Of a DNA stretch of 64,000 nt, positions 18,179 through 27,593 are shown one piece after another. This DNA is from Vibrio rumoiensis 1S-45. Its GTDB lineage: Bacteria; Pseudomonadota; Gammaproteobacteria; Enterobacterales; Vibrionaceae. Every line of letters starts with the position of its first letter. The first letter of the stretch is position 1. The translations under genes and the position numbers were made by a program. The notes below the pieces were generated by a model. It worked only from the letters and a program-made list of their open reading frames with translations. It was not told where the DNA came from and did not search any database. The DNA lies in contig NZ_AJYK02000081.1 of the NCBI RefSeq assembly GCF_000286955.2, forward strand, positions 1 through 64,000, read 5' to 3'.

Positions 18179-18868
18179 TTACTTTGCTAAATGAGCAAGT
18201 AATTTTTCAGCTGTAGCTTCTGAACTTGCTGGGTTTTGCCCCGTGATTAACAATCCATCTTGAACCGCTAATACATTCCAATCATCGACTTTTTGGTAGT
18301 CGCCACCTTTATTTTTAAGCTCATCTTCTAATAGAAATGGAACGATCTGAATAAGGCCCACCGCCTCTTCTTCAGTATTACTAAATCCTGTAACGGCTTT
18401 ACCTTTTACGATCGCATCACCATTTTCATCAGTAACATTCAACAATACCGCTGTCGCATGACATACCGAAGCCACTGGCTTATCTTGTTTTAAGAAGCTC
18501 TGAATCAAAGCAATAGATTGCTTACTCTCGGTAAGATCCCAAAGTGGCCCATGTCCACCAGGATAAAAAATACCATCGAAATTATCACTAGAGACATCCG
18601 ATAATTTCAACGTGCTCGCAAGTGCTGCTTTTGCACTTTCATCATTATCAAAACGTTGCGTTGCGGCAGTTTGAAAATCAGGTAATTCACTGCTTGGATC
18701 AATCGGTGGTTGCCCACCAGCCGGTGTTGCAAGCGTTACTGTGGCACCTGCATCTAAAAAGGCGTAATAAGGAGCGGCAAATTCTTCAACCCAAAAACCG
18801 GTTTTCTCGCCTGTGTTACCAAGATCTGAATGAGAAGTCAGCACCATTAGTATGTTTTGTTTTGTCAT
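18179..18868 (-). CDS. DJ-1/PfpI family protein (Hsp31-like, possible glyoxalase III)
   Basis: A cytosolic 229-residue protein of the class I glutamine amidotransferase-like fold. The nucleophile elbow is SVCHATA, with an acidic residue in GFWVEEFAAPYYAF near the N terminus and the oxyanion strand FYPGGHGPLWDL. This layout matches the type-1 glutamine amidotransferase / Hsp31 class that hydrates methylglyoxal without glutathione or repairs glycated proteins. GGAACG precedes the ATG. It is divergent from the LysR regulator, which makes it a likely target of that regulator. Confidence 0.85.
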   Translation of the reverse strand: MTKQNILMVLTSHSDLGNTGEKTGFWVEEFAAPYYAFLDAGATVTLATPAGGQPPIDPSSELPDFQTAATQRFDNDESAKAALASTLKLSDVSSDNFDGIFYPGGHGPLWDLTESKQSIALIQSFLKQDKPVASVCHATAVLLNVTDENGDAIVKGKAVTGFSNTEEEAVGLIQIVPFLLEDELKNKGGDYQKVDDWNVLAVQDGLLITGQNPASSEATAEKLLAHLAK

Positions 18869-18960
18869 TATTTCGTTCCTTAATTCGCCATTTCAATGAA
18901 TAAGGATAGAGTGTAGTTCACTTTATATATATGAACAATGCATTAAAATTAAGCTACTAT

Positions 18961-18977
18961 GTATCAATATTTGATAC
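18961..18977. promoter_or_regulatory. Candidate LysR operator
   Basis: GTATCAA-TAT-TTGATAC is a perfect 7-bp inverted repeat that contains a T-N11-A core. It lies 11 bp before the LysR start codon and about 92 bp before the divergent DJ-1 gene. Its position suits autoregulation and control of the neighbour. Confidence 0.6.
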
Positions 18978-18988
18978 AAAGGTGCGTG

Positions 18989-19876
18989 ATGGATATTTCA
19001 TTTGAACAATTAAAAAGTATGGTTGTGTTTTCTCAAGTGGTTAAACAAGGCAGTTTTACGGCGGCCGCCAAGCAATTAGGGTTAACTCGTGCAGTGGTGA
19101 GTTATCATGTAAAAAAACTAGAGCAGCATTTTTCAATCAAGCTATTAAATCGCTCGACACGTACCTTATCATTAACCGAAGCTGGCGAATCCTTTTATGA
19201 GAACTGCCTAACTATTGCTGAACAAGCGCATAACGCTCAGCAAAAAATGGACAATTTCAAGCACGTCCCAGAAGGTTTACTCAAAATCACCTGCCCCATT
19301 AATGTTGGCATGGCCTTTATGATCCCCGCATTAAATGAGTTTAGAGCGCTCTATCCTAAAATTGAACTGGATATTGAATTCACCGATGATGTCGTCAATA
19401 TCCTTCAGCAAGGCATCGATTTAGCGATCCGTGGGGCACCTTTGTATGATTCAGGCTTACAAGCTTCTCATTTAATGTCTTTACCTACCGGTATTTTTGC
19501 TTCCCCTGATTACTTAAATAAGTTTGGAACGCCAACAACACCCACCGATCTGCAGCAGCATAAGTGGGTTATCTACAAACCAGCATCACGCTTATTGGAA
19601 CTGAACAAAGGACAACGTTCATTCAGTATCAAAATGGAAGGGTTAATGGCGACCAATAATGCGGCCTCTCGAACGGCATTTGTCGAAGGTGGTCATGGAT
19701 TGGGTCGGATCCCCTATTACGACGCTCAACCTAAAGTAAGAAGTGGAAAACTCGTACAACTCTTAACAAACTATACTTTAATCAATATTGAAGTATTTGC
19801 AGTGTTTCCATCCGGTGCAGCAAAATCAAAGAAATTACGTTTGTTAATCGATTTTCTTAAAGCTAAATTCGCATAA
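18989..19876 (+). CDS. LysR family transcriptional regulator
   Basis: A 295-residue DNA-binding regulator. An N-terminal winged helix-turn-helix (FTAAAKQLGLTRAVVSYHVKKLE, residues about 23-45) is followed by RSTRTLSLTEAG and a two-lobed effector domain. It resembles the CrgA/DmlR-like subgroup. The start at MDISFEQ follows AAAGGTGCGTG, while an upstream in-frame ATG lies within the putative operator. Divergence from the DJ-1/PfpI gene suggests it controls a response to reactive aldehydes, but the inducer is unknown. Confidence 0.88.
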   Translation: MDISFEQLKSMVVFSQVVKQGSFTAAAKQLGLTRAVVSYHVKKLEQHFSIKLLNRSTRTLSLTEAGESFYENCLTIAEQAHNAQQKMDNFKHVPEGLLKITCPINVGMAFMIPALNEFRALYPKIELDIEFTDDVVNILQQGIDLAIRGAPLYDSGLQASHLMSLPTGIFASPDYLNKFGTPTTPTDLQQHKWVIYKPASRLLELNKGQRSFSIKMEGLMATNNAASRTAFVEGGHGLGRIPYYDAQPKVRSGKLVQLLTNYTLINIEVFAVFPSGAAKSKKLRLLIDFLKAKFA

Positions 19877-19879
19877 TAA

Positions 19880-19909
19880 AAAACCCAATGACGCGAATCA
19901 TTGGGTTTT
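19880..19909. terminator. Bidirectional terminator between lysR-type gene and gdhA
   Basis: A 12-bp stem, AAAACCCAATGA with its complement and a 6-nt loop. T-rich on both strands, stronger on the minus strand. It sits between two converging genes. Confidence 0.87.
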
Positions 19910-19938
19910 AATAAAGCTAACTTTAAAGATTTAAAATC

Positions 19939-21330
<1,392 letters not shown>

Positions 21331-21527
21331 TTATATATTCAAGATTGAACTCCACAAGTGAAGATTCAATGTAACGTGTATATTAATGTTTTCTCATAAA
21401 GATTCTTTATTGTATATAAACATATTGTTCTTTTATAAAAAGAAATAAATAAATATGTGCAAAAAATCAGCAACCACTAAGCGCTGCGCTATCATCTCAC
21501 CACTTAAGTCTCTATATTGTATTCAGT

Positions 21528-22001
21528 TTAACCCACCACTTTCACTGATAAGGTAAGCTCAAACACTGCCATAGGATCATCGCCATTCAAACTTGGACAC
21601 AAAGCTGTAATTGTCACTGGTTGATTAACACGCTGGCCAGTTTCCATCGTTTCCGCTAGCATTTTATCAATCAGTAACCCATCATTGCAGACAAACACAA
21701 CATCCGCTTCTGGCCGTGCAAGGAACTCACCTTTTACAGCTTTAAACGCAAGTGAAATCTTCTTTCCCATCTGCTCTGATTTACTAATCGCTAAAAAGCC
21801 ACCTGCAGCATCTGCTCCTACCGCCAACGCACCAAAATACATACTGTTAAGATGATTTTTAGTTGAATGATTAAGAGGGATTTTTATTTCCACGCTCTCT
21901 TGAGTCAGTTTAATAATCTCAGGCTCGCAGTAGCCGATCATAGGCACCAGTTTCTCACCAAAATAATGAAGGTGTTGATTCGCGGCTGCTAAAATATCCA
22001 T
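21528..22001 (-). CDS. Hotdog-fold thioesterase-like protein (PaaI/DUF4442 type)
   Basis: A 157-residue single hotdog domain. The helix segment HLNSMYFGALAVGADAAGGFLAI carries the polar and acidic residues usual at this site in PaaI-type thioesterases, and strands such as VEIKIPLNHS and KISLAFKAVKGEFLARPEADVVF follow. The substrate is probably an acyl-CoA or acyl carrier thioester but cannot be told. AGGAAAG precedes the ATG. It is a single gene between gdhA and the PEP synthase-like gene. Confidence 0.72.
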   Translation of the reverse strand: MDILAAANQHLHYFGEKLVPMIGYCEPEIIKLTQESVEIKIPLNHSTKNHLNSMYFGALAVGADAAGGFLAISKSEQMGKKISLAFKAVKGEFLARPEADVVFVCNDGLLIDKMLAETMETGQRVNQPVTITALCPSLNGDDPMAVFELTLSVKVVG

Positions 22002-22090
22002 ATTCTTTCCTTTCAGGCTATGATATCCGACCAGTTAACCCACTGGTGATACTTATGTCAATACATGGTAGTAGAAGTTGTTATAAGTAT

Positions 22091-22118
22091 AAAAAAAACC
22101 GAAGCAATGTTCGGTTTT
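22091..22118 (-). terminator. Terminator of the PEP synthase-like gene
   Basis: On the minus strand AAAACCGAA pairs with TTCGGTTTT across 6 nt and runs into a T tract, about 30 bp past the stop. Confidence 0.88.
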
Positions 22119-22147
22119 CTGTGACCTAAGACAAGTTAACGACACCA

Positions 22148-23041
22148 TTAAACCGCGGCAAGAAGCTGTACTGGGTCTAATTCTGCGAGTGTGTCTTGAA
22201 CTTTAGGATATTGTGCTAAATTTTGACAATATACGATGCAAGGCTTATTCGCATTACTGGCTGATTTAACGGCTTGAGTCATTAACATTAACACCGCTTC
22301 ATGCTCTGGATTGAATAGCGAGGTCAGCGATTCATTGTGTTGATCAACCCCTAATGTTAACTGCGTTAGATTCCCTGTATTCACCACTAAACCATCAAAA
22401 TATTGCAATAAACGATCTGCCATTAATACGGCAGCAGGTGCATCACAACAATACAGAACTTTCAAGCCATTCAAACCTCTTGGGAGACGTTGAACGGCAA
22501 GACGATCAATGATCATTGCCGCATCACTAAGGGTACGAACAAATGGTACGACGATTTCAATATCGATACCCTTTTCACGTAACGCTTTAATGACCTTACA
22601 TTCCAATTCAAAAGAATGCGTATGCTCATCCGAAGCGAAACGAGAAACACCACGCAAACCAATGGCAGGATTAATTTCGTTTTTTTCAATATTTCCACCG
22701 ATCAAGGCACGATAAGCATAACTGTCTGCATCCGATAAACAAATTCGAATATGCTTATGTTGAGGTTTAATCGCCGTTTCTATTAATTTACCCAACGTGG
22801 AAACAAAATGTTCATCTACTGTGTGCCCATTGAGTAATGTATCTAAATGCGCTTTATCTTCCGCACTTAAAGTATCTAAGTGTTGACCAATTTCTGGGTG
22901 ATAAAAAATATTGTCTTGAATCAACTCACTTAATGACACAAATAAATGTGACGCATTTTCAATTTGAGACGACGTTGGCGATGGAAGCACATCCCCTAAT
23001 AACGCATTTGTGGGGATACTTCCTTGATGAGATTGAGACAT
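22148..23041 (-). CDS. Orphan PEP-synthase C-terminal barrel, probably catalytically dead
   Basis: The 297-residue product matches only the C-terminal TIM barrel of PpsA. Collinear segments are DEHFVSTL, IRICLSDADSYAYRALIGG, NPAIGLRGVSRF, ELECKVIKALREKG, IVVPFVRTLSDA, RGLNGLKVLYCCDAP, YFDGL and LTQLTLGVD. The ATP-grasp and swivelling phosphohistidine domains are absent. The metal-ligand Glu of the PpsA motif CEIPS reads CDAPA, the Asp of SNDMTQ reads GNLTQ, and the catalytic-cysteine motif ICGQGPS reads VYCQNLA. It may have been kept as a PEP sensor or partner protein, or it may be a remnant. The start (MSQSHQ) follows GGAG. It is divergent from aroH. Confidence 0.8.
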   Translation of the reverse strand: MSQSHQGSIPTNALLGDVLPSPTSSQIENASHLFVSLSELIQDNIFYHPEIGQHLDTLSAEDKAHLDTLLNGHTVDEHFVSTLGKLIETAIKPQHKHIRICLSDADSYAYRALIGGNIEKNEINPAIGLRGVSRFASDEHTHSFELECKVIKALREKGIDIEIVVPFVRTLSDAAMIIDRLAVQRLPRGLNGLKVLYCCDAPAAVLMADRLLQYFDGLVVNTGNLTQLTLGVDQHNESLTSLFNPEHEAVLMLMTQAVKSASNANKPCIVYCQNLAQYPKVQDTLAELDPVQLLAAV

Positions 23042-23246
23042 GACTACTCCATTGATATTCATTAATTACTGACTCCGAAAGTACTGAGTTACACCCGACA
23101 AAACAAGTAGAAAAATGCTTAACCGTTTAATAATCCAACAAAACTATCCAGTTAAAAGAAAAAAGCACAATAAAAGAGCTTGTAGCGTTTATTCCGCACA
23201 CTATTTCCGCTATCTTACCCATGTGTATATTTGAGATGAAAACAAC

Positions 23247-24323
23247 ATGCCTTTAGTTAAAACAGACGAATTACGAACCCAAGCATTAGGCCCAATGCCA
23301 ACCCCAATGGAGCTTATGCAAGCTCACCCACTTTCCGATGAAGTCGCCGAGCGTATTGAACAGTCTCGTCGACAGATCGAGAATATTTTGTCAGGGCAAG
23401 ACTCAAGATTACTCGTTGTCGTTGGCCCTTGCTCTGTCCATGATACAGAAGCCGCTCTCGACTACGCCCAACGTTTAAACGCCTTGCAAGAACAATATAA
23501 AGATCAATTGTTCATTGTTATGCGTACCTACTTTGAAAAACCTCGTACCATTGTTGGCTGGAAAGGTTTAATTACCGATCCTAACTTAGATGGCAGCTAC
23601 GCTCTTGAAGCCGGTTTAAATAAAGCCCGCAAACTTCTATTAGACATCAATAAACTAGGCTTAGCGACCGCGACAGAATTTTTAGATATGATCACAGGGC
23701 AATATATCGCCGATCTTATCTCTTGGGGCGCGATTGGCGCTAGAACCACTGAATCACAAATTCACCGTGAAATGGCCTCGGCACTTTCTTGCCCTGTTGG
23801 TTTTAAAAATGGCACGAACGGAAATGTGAAGATTTCAACCGATGCCATTCGTGCGGCACAAGCTTCTCATTATTTTTGTTCACCAGATAAAAATGGCCGA
23901 ATGACAGTTTATCGCACTTCAGGTAACCCATACGGACACACTATTTTACGTGGTGGTGATTCTGGGCCAAACTTTGATGCGAACTCTGTAGAAGCCGCAT
24001 GTAAGCAACTAAGTGACGTTGGTTTAACACCTCGCTTAGTTGTCGACTTTAGCCACGCTAATTGTCAAAAAGAGCATCGCAAACAATTAGATGTTGCTAA
24101 AGATATTTGTCAGCAAATCGAATCTGGGTCAACTTACATTGCAGGAATCATGGCGGAAAGCTTTATTGAGGAAGGTAATCAACCAATGACGGACTTAAGT
24201 GCCCTAACCTATGGTAAATCGATCACCGACCCATGCCTAAGCTGGCAAGACACCGTGACTATGCTCGACATGCTTGCAGGTGCCATTAACAATCAAATCA
24301 AAAAAACATCGGAGAAGAACTAA
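23247..24323 (+). CDS. aroH: 3-deoxy-7-phosphoheptulonate synthase, AroH-like
   Basis: DAHP synthase condenses PEP and erythrose 4-phosphate, the first step of aromatic synthesis. The 358-residue class I enzyme has the PEP-site motifs [32 protein letters not shown] and GFKNGTNGN, and metal-site contexts VVDFSHANC and IAGIMAESF. Of the three E. coli isozymes it is closest to the tryptophan-sensitive AroH: KTDELRT at the N terminus, [11 protein letters not shown] and TSGNPYGH are AroH-like. The regulatory specificity here is not provable by eye, and no clear TrpR operator is seen upstream. It runs into yajQ after 2 bp. Confidence 0.93.
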   Translation: MPLVKTDELRTQALGPMPTPMELMQAHPLSDEVAERIEQSRRQIENILSGQDSRLLVVVGPCSVHDTEAALDYAQRLNALQEQYKDQLFIVMRTYFEKPRTIVGWKGLITDPNLDGSYALEAGLNKARKLLLDINKLGLATATEFLDMITGQYIADLISWGAIGARTTESQIHREMASALSCPVGFKNGTNGNVKISTDAIRAAQASHYFCSPDKNGRMTVYRTSGNPYGHTILRGGDSGPNFDANSVEAACKQLSDVGLTPRLVVDFSHANCQKEHRKQLDVAKDICQQIESGSTYIAGIMAESFIEEGNQPMTDLSALTYGKSITDPCLSWQDTVTMLDMLAGAINNQIKKTSEKN

Positions 24324-24325
24324 CC

Positions 24326-24808
24326 ATGCCTTCATTTGACATAATTTCTGAAGTTGATAGCGTTGAAGTACGCAACGCTGCCGAAAATGCTAACCGCGAA
24401 CTGGATACCCGTTTCGATTTCCGTAATGTAGAAGCCAGTTTTGAATTCAAAAATGACATCGTTAAGCTTTCTGCGGAAAATGACTACCAACTGGGTCAAA
24501 TGATGACGATGCTTCGTGGTCAATTGGCTAAACGTGGTGTGGATGCCAATGCTGTGGATTTGAAGAAAGCCGAGCAAACAGGCAAGACTCACACTCAAGA
24601 AGCAAGCTTTAAGCAAGGTATCGAAACGGATGTCGCTAAGAAAGTCGTTAAGATCATTAAAGAAGCAAAACTAAAAGTTCAAGCTTCAATTCAAGGTGAT
24701 AAAGTCCGTGTTACCGGAAAAAAACGTGACGATTTACAACAAGCTATGGCTGTGGTTCGACAATCCGAACTTGAGCAACCTTTCCAGTTTAATAACTTCA
24801 AAGATTAA
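24326..24808 (+). CDS. yajQ: YajQ family nucleotide-binding protein
   Basis: A 160-residue cytosolic protein of two ferredoxin-like halves, collinear with YajQ ([69 protein letters not shown]). Relatives bind cyclic di-GMP and tRNA or 5S rRNA. The start codon is only 2 bp after the aroH stop, with GGAGAAG inside the aroH 3' end as ribosome site, so the two genes share a transcript ending at the terminator 30 bp downstream. Confidence 0.95.
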   Translation: MPSFDIISEVDSVEVRNAAENANRELDTRFDFRNVEASFEFKNDIVKLSAENDYQLGQMMTMLRGQLAKRGVDANAVDLKKAEQTGKTHTQEASFKQGIETDVAKKVVKIIKEAKLKVQASIQGDKVRVTGKKRDDLQQAMAVVRQSELEQPFQFNNFKD

Positions 24809-24836
24809 ACCAATCGAAAGCACATAATAGAAAACT

Positions 24837-24870
24837 AAAAAGGCTATTGAATAATTCAATGGCCTTTTTT
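24837..24870 (+). terminator. aroH-yajQ terminator
   Basis: A 15-bp stem with one G-U pair and a 3-nt loop (TAA), ending in GGCCTTTTTT. Confidence 0.9.
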
Positions 24871-24986
24871 GATTGAGTCTAAACATCAAGATAATCAGTA
24901 ACTAATTAATATTCACCTGATTTTTTCACCCACCATAAAAAGTCACAGCGTAACTTAAAGTCATTTTAAACTTTATCATTTTATTA

Positions 24987-25601
24987 TTAAACCGGTCTAG
25001 GAACGGCTAAAATCTCCCCGAGAGAACCATATTCGATCCCACCTAAACGGCCTAATGGATCTACTTTTAGAGCATCTACAATTAATCTACTTTGATTAGA
25101 ATCATCGATTACGCTGTCATTAATATAAATGTGTTCCACTTGTGCAAAAACGAGGGTTTGATCATTATCGCCTACCGTATCCGTTTTATATAAGCTGCAA
25201 CCTAACGCAATGTTACAACCCTTTACTCTTGGAAGTGAGAAATCTTTAAACTCCGTTAGACTCAAGTGATTGGCATCTAATTCAGAATCACCATGCTCTA
25301 ATGTGGCGGATGTTTGAGTCACCTGCTTAGCAAGTGTCATATCAGCGATATGAATCACCATTTTATGTGTCCGCATCGCATTATTTGCAGTGTCTTTCAT
25401 ACTCCCATTAGGTTTATTGCCCACAGAGAACATCAATAGCGGTGGTTCACTACAAACAGGTGTGAAAAAAGAAAATGGGGCAAGATTATAATTATTATCC
25501 CCTGATTCAGTTAATACCCAGGCAACCGGACGCGGTATCACCGTTTGAGTCATTAAATGATAAATTGAGTGTTCTGTATTCTTTGCAACATTGATATCCA
25601 T
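24987..25601 (-). CDS. Flavin reductase-like (FMN-binding split barrel) protein
   Basis: A 204-residue protein of the DIM6/NTAB flavin-reductase family. The FMN-binding N-terminal half shows VIPRPVAWVLTES, NLAPFSFFTPVCSEPPLLMFSVG and KDTANNA, and the C-terminal part has DPLGRLGGIEYGSLGE. Such proteins bind FMN and may reduce it for a partner oxygenase, but no oxygenase is adjacent. The context gives no substrate. It is the last of four minus-strand genes with separate spacing. Confidence 0.82.
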   Translation of the reverse strand: MDINVAKNTEHSIYHLMTQTVIPRPVAWVLTESGDNNYNLAPFSFFTPVCSEPPLLMFSVGNKPNGSMKDTANNAMRTHKMVIHIADMTLAKQVTQTSATLEHGDSELDANHLSLTEFKDFSLPRVKGCNIALGCSLYKTDTVGDNDQTLVFAQVEHIYINDSVIDDSNQSRLIVDALKVDPLGRLGGIEYGSLGEILAVPRPV

Positions 25602-25639
25602 ATCTAAGCCCTATACATTTATCTTCTATCAAAACCACA

Positions 25640-25666
25640 CAAGCCACCCGTTGGTTAGGTGGCTTG
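25640..25666 (-). terminator. Possible terminator of the coiled-coil protein gene
   Basis: CAAGCCACC and GGTGGCTTG form a 9-bp stem with a 9-nt loop, about 55 bp past the stop. The T tract (TGTGGTTTTG on the minus strand) is weak. Confidence 0.55.
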
Positions 25667-25721
25667 TTTAATTTATCCTGTCCTTTTGCTCAAACCTGTA
25701 ATAGCAGCAAGAATGAAGGTA

Positions 25722-26384
25722 TTAATCCTTCACACCTAGCTTACTTATTAAGGCATTCACATCGGCTAGCTCTTGCGTTTTCTTGGTAATGCTAGTATTT
25801 AATTTCACGAGTTGTTCTGTCGCCAGTTTTTCTTTGTCACAAGAATCCGACTTTGGATCCCAACTTGTACCTTCTTTAAACAATTTGCATTCTTTCGCAA
25901 ATTTTTCATTTTGGGTCGCTAACTTATCTCGCGTTGTTGAAAGCTTCGCTACTTGATCTTCCAATGTAGTTTGCTTTTCAAATAGCTCATGAGACTGATC
26001 ATATAAGTCGCTTTGAAGCTCTGTCGTTTTCGCTAACTCTTTATTTTCAGTTTTCAACGTGACCGCTTTTTTCTTTTGAACCACTAGAGTCTTTTCTACT
26101 TTTTTCTTTTGGTCTTTAAGTTGGTTGAGCTCTTGCGTTAACGCTTGAATGGCTTCTTGTTGTTGCTGTGAGGTTTGAGATGCACTTTGTTTATTCTCAT
26201 CAAGAGTCGATTGTAATTGCTGAATATCTGACCGTAATTGTTCATTTTTTTGGCTAAGTTCAACTTGTTGAGCGGTTTGCTGTTGAGCACCAGAATTAAG
26301 CGCAGCAAACGTAACTGAAGAGCCAAGAATGATACCGACAACAGCGGCAATACTGACATGAAGTTTATTGATTGAGGTTGGCAT
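25722..26384 (-). CDS. Membrane-anchored coiled-coil protein, unknown function
   Basis: I do not recognise the family. The 220-residue protein has one N-terminal hydrophobic segment (about residues 9-30, preceded by basic residues), so the rest is probably periplasmic. From about residue 35 to 175 it is a long, Gln- and Lys-rich coiled coil (heptads such as LRSDIQQLQSTLDENKQ and LEDQVAKLS). Two cysteines near residues 166 and 182, in contexts KECKLF and DSCDKE, could form a disulfide. AGGATGCAGT precedes the ATG. A tiny membrane protein gene lies just upstream on the same strand. Confidence 0.68.
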   Translation of the reverse strand: MPTSINKLHVSIAAVVGIILGSSVTFAALNSGAQQQTAQQVELSQKNEQLRSDIQQLQSTLDENKQSASQTSQQQQEAIQALTQELNQLKDQKKKVEKTLVVQKKKAVTLKTENKELAKTTELQSDLYDQSHELFEKQTTLEDQVAKLSTTRDKLATQNEKFAKECKLFKEGTSWDPKSDSCDKEKLATEQLVKLNTSITKKTQELADVNALISKLGVKD

Positions 26385-26436
26385 ACTGCATCCTAAGTTT
26401 TATCTCAAATAGCTCGTGGCTAATTTTATAGTCACA

Positions 26437-26595
26437 TTATCGTATCAATTCGCTAACAACGACATACACAATGTAAAGCAAAAAGCCACTTGATAACGTA
26501 ATCGCCACCCACTTTTGAAGTTTGGCGTTAGCACGATAGCGAATTAATAAATATGCGAGAACAATGAAAATCGCGATAGCAATCAGTCTAGTCAT
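26437..26595 (-). CDS. Small inner-membrane protein, 52 residues
   Basis: The product consists of two hydrophobic segments (LIAIAIFIVLAYLLI and AITLSSGFLLYIVYVV) joined by a short basic stretch, RYRANAKLQKW. No family is recognised. The start MTRL is supported by AAGGGATAAA directly before the ATG. The frame is open 16 codons further upstream without a ribosome site. The coiled-coil gene follows 52 bp downstream on the same strand, so they may be co-expressed. Confidence 0.62.
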   Translation of the reverse strand: MTRLIAIAIFIVLAYLLIRYRANAKLQKWVAITLSSGFLLYIVYVVVSELIR

Positions 26596-26736
26596 TTTAT
26601 CCCTTAAAACAATATTCCATCTTAACAAGAATGCATTAGGCATAATGCCGTAAGCCTAAGATTAATAACATGTTCGCAGTAAAAATACCTTAGCATAACT
26701 CAAGTTTTGTTTCCTAAGCGTCATTTATCTCCAACA

Positions 26737-27378
26737 TTAATTGTTATCCAAGGCTAATTTTAGCCCTAAACTTACCAGTACAGCACCGGTCACCCCTTCC
26801 ATCCATTTCATCATAGAGGAATTTTGTATCCAGTTTTTTGCTGAATGTATCATTGTCGCGATGCCACACTGCCATATCATAGCAATGACAAAGTGAATGG
26901 CAGCCATAAACAGCGATTGTAGCAACGGAGAATGTTCCGGGTTAATAAACTGAGGTAAAAATGCCAAATAGAACACCGCTGTTTTAGGGTTTAGTACATT
27001 AGACAGTAAACCTTCGCGAAATGAACGCTTCACGGATAAGGGTTTACCCACAGCTCCGCTGGTTACATCTAGCTTACCTTGCCCTTTCCATACCGATATT
27101 AATCCAGTAATACCCAAGTAAATCAAATAAGCAGCCCCAAGTAATTTCATGGCATGAAACAGCTCTGCAGATTGTAATAAAATCGCAGAGATCCCTATTG
27201 CCGATAACGCAGCATGTACAAACAATCCACAGCAAATACCTAAACTGGTCACACAACCATCGATACTACCGCTTCGAGTTGTATTGCGTATTACTAGTGC
27301 CGTATCCAACCCTGGAGTTAACGTTAGTATAGTAATGGCGATTAAAAACGCGCCTGTGTTGACAATATAAAAATCCAT
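26737..27378 (-). CDS. LysE/RhtB family amino-acid exporter
   Basis: A 213-residue inner-membrane protein with about six helices. The conserved N-terminal loop TPGLDTALVIRN and the central NPKTAVFYLAFLPQF mark the LysE/RhtB family, which exports amino acids such as homoserine, threonine or lysine by proton exchange. The substrate is not evident and no regulator is adjacent. AGGGTAAAG is upstream of the ATG. The next gene is divergent. Confidence 0.88.
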   Translation of the reverse strand: MDFYIVNTGAFLIAITILTLTPGLDTALVIRNTTRSGSIDGCVTSLGICCGLFVHAALSAIGISAILLQSAELFHAMKLLGAAYLIYLGITGLISVWKGQGKLDVTSGAVGKPLSVKRSFREGLLSNVLNPKTAVFYLAFLPQFINPEHSPLLQSLFMAAIHFVIAMIWQCGIATMIHSAKNWIQNSSMMKWMEGVTGAVLVSLGLKLALDNN

Positions 27379-27593
27379 TTATCTTTACCCTACAATCCTG
27401 ATGAACTTCATTTGTTATATCAGCGAATAATAAAGAAGGAAAGCATTCTATGCTCAAGGATTTACAATTTAGAAATATTGACCTTTGGAGGTGAAGGTGA
27501 GAGGGTTATTACAATCAGATTGGAGTGAATAAACCTAGTCAACAAAACTGCTGCTTCAAGCAAAAAAGGTATAACCACTATAAAAGGAACGCT

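Noticed and set aside
23063-23246. TrpR operator upstream of aroH
   Set aside because: Only a loose AGTACTGAGTTAC half-match was seen, far from the palindromic consensus.
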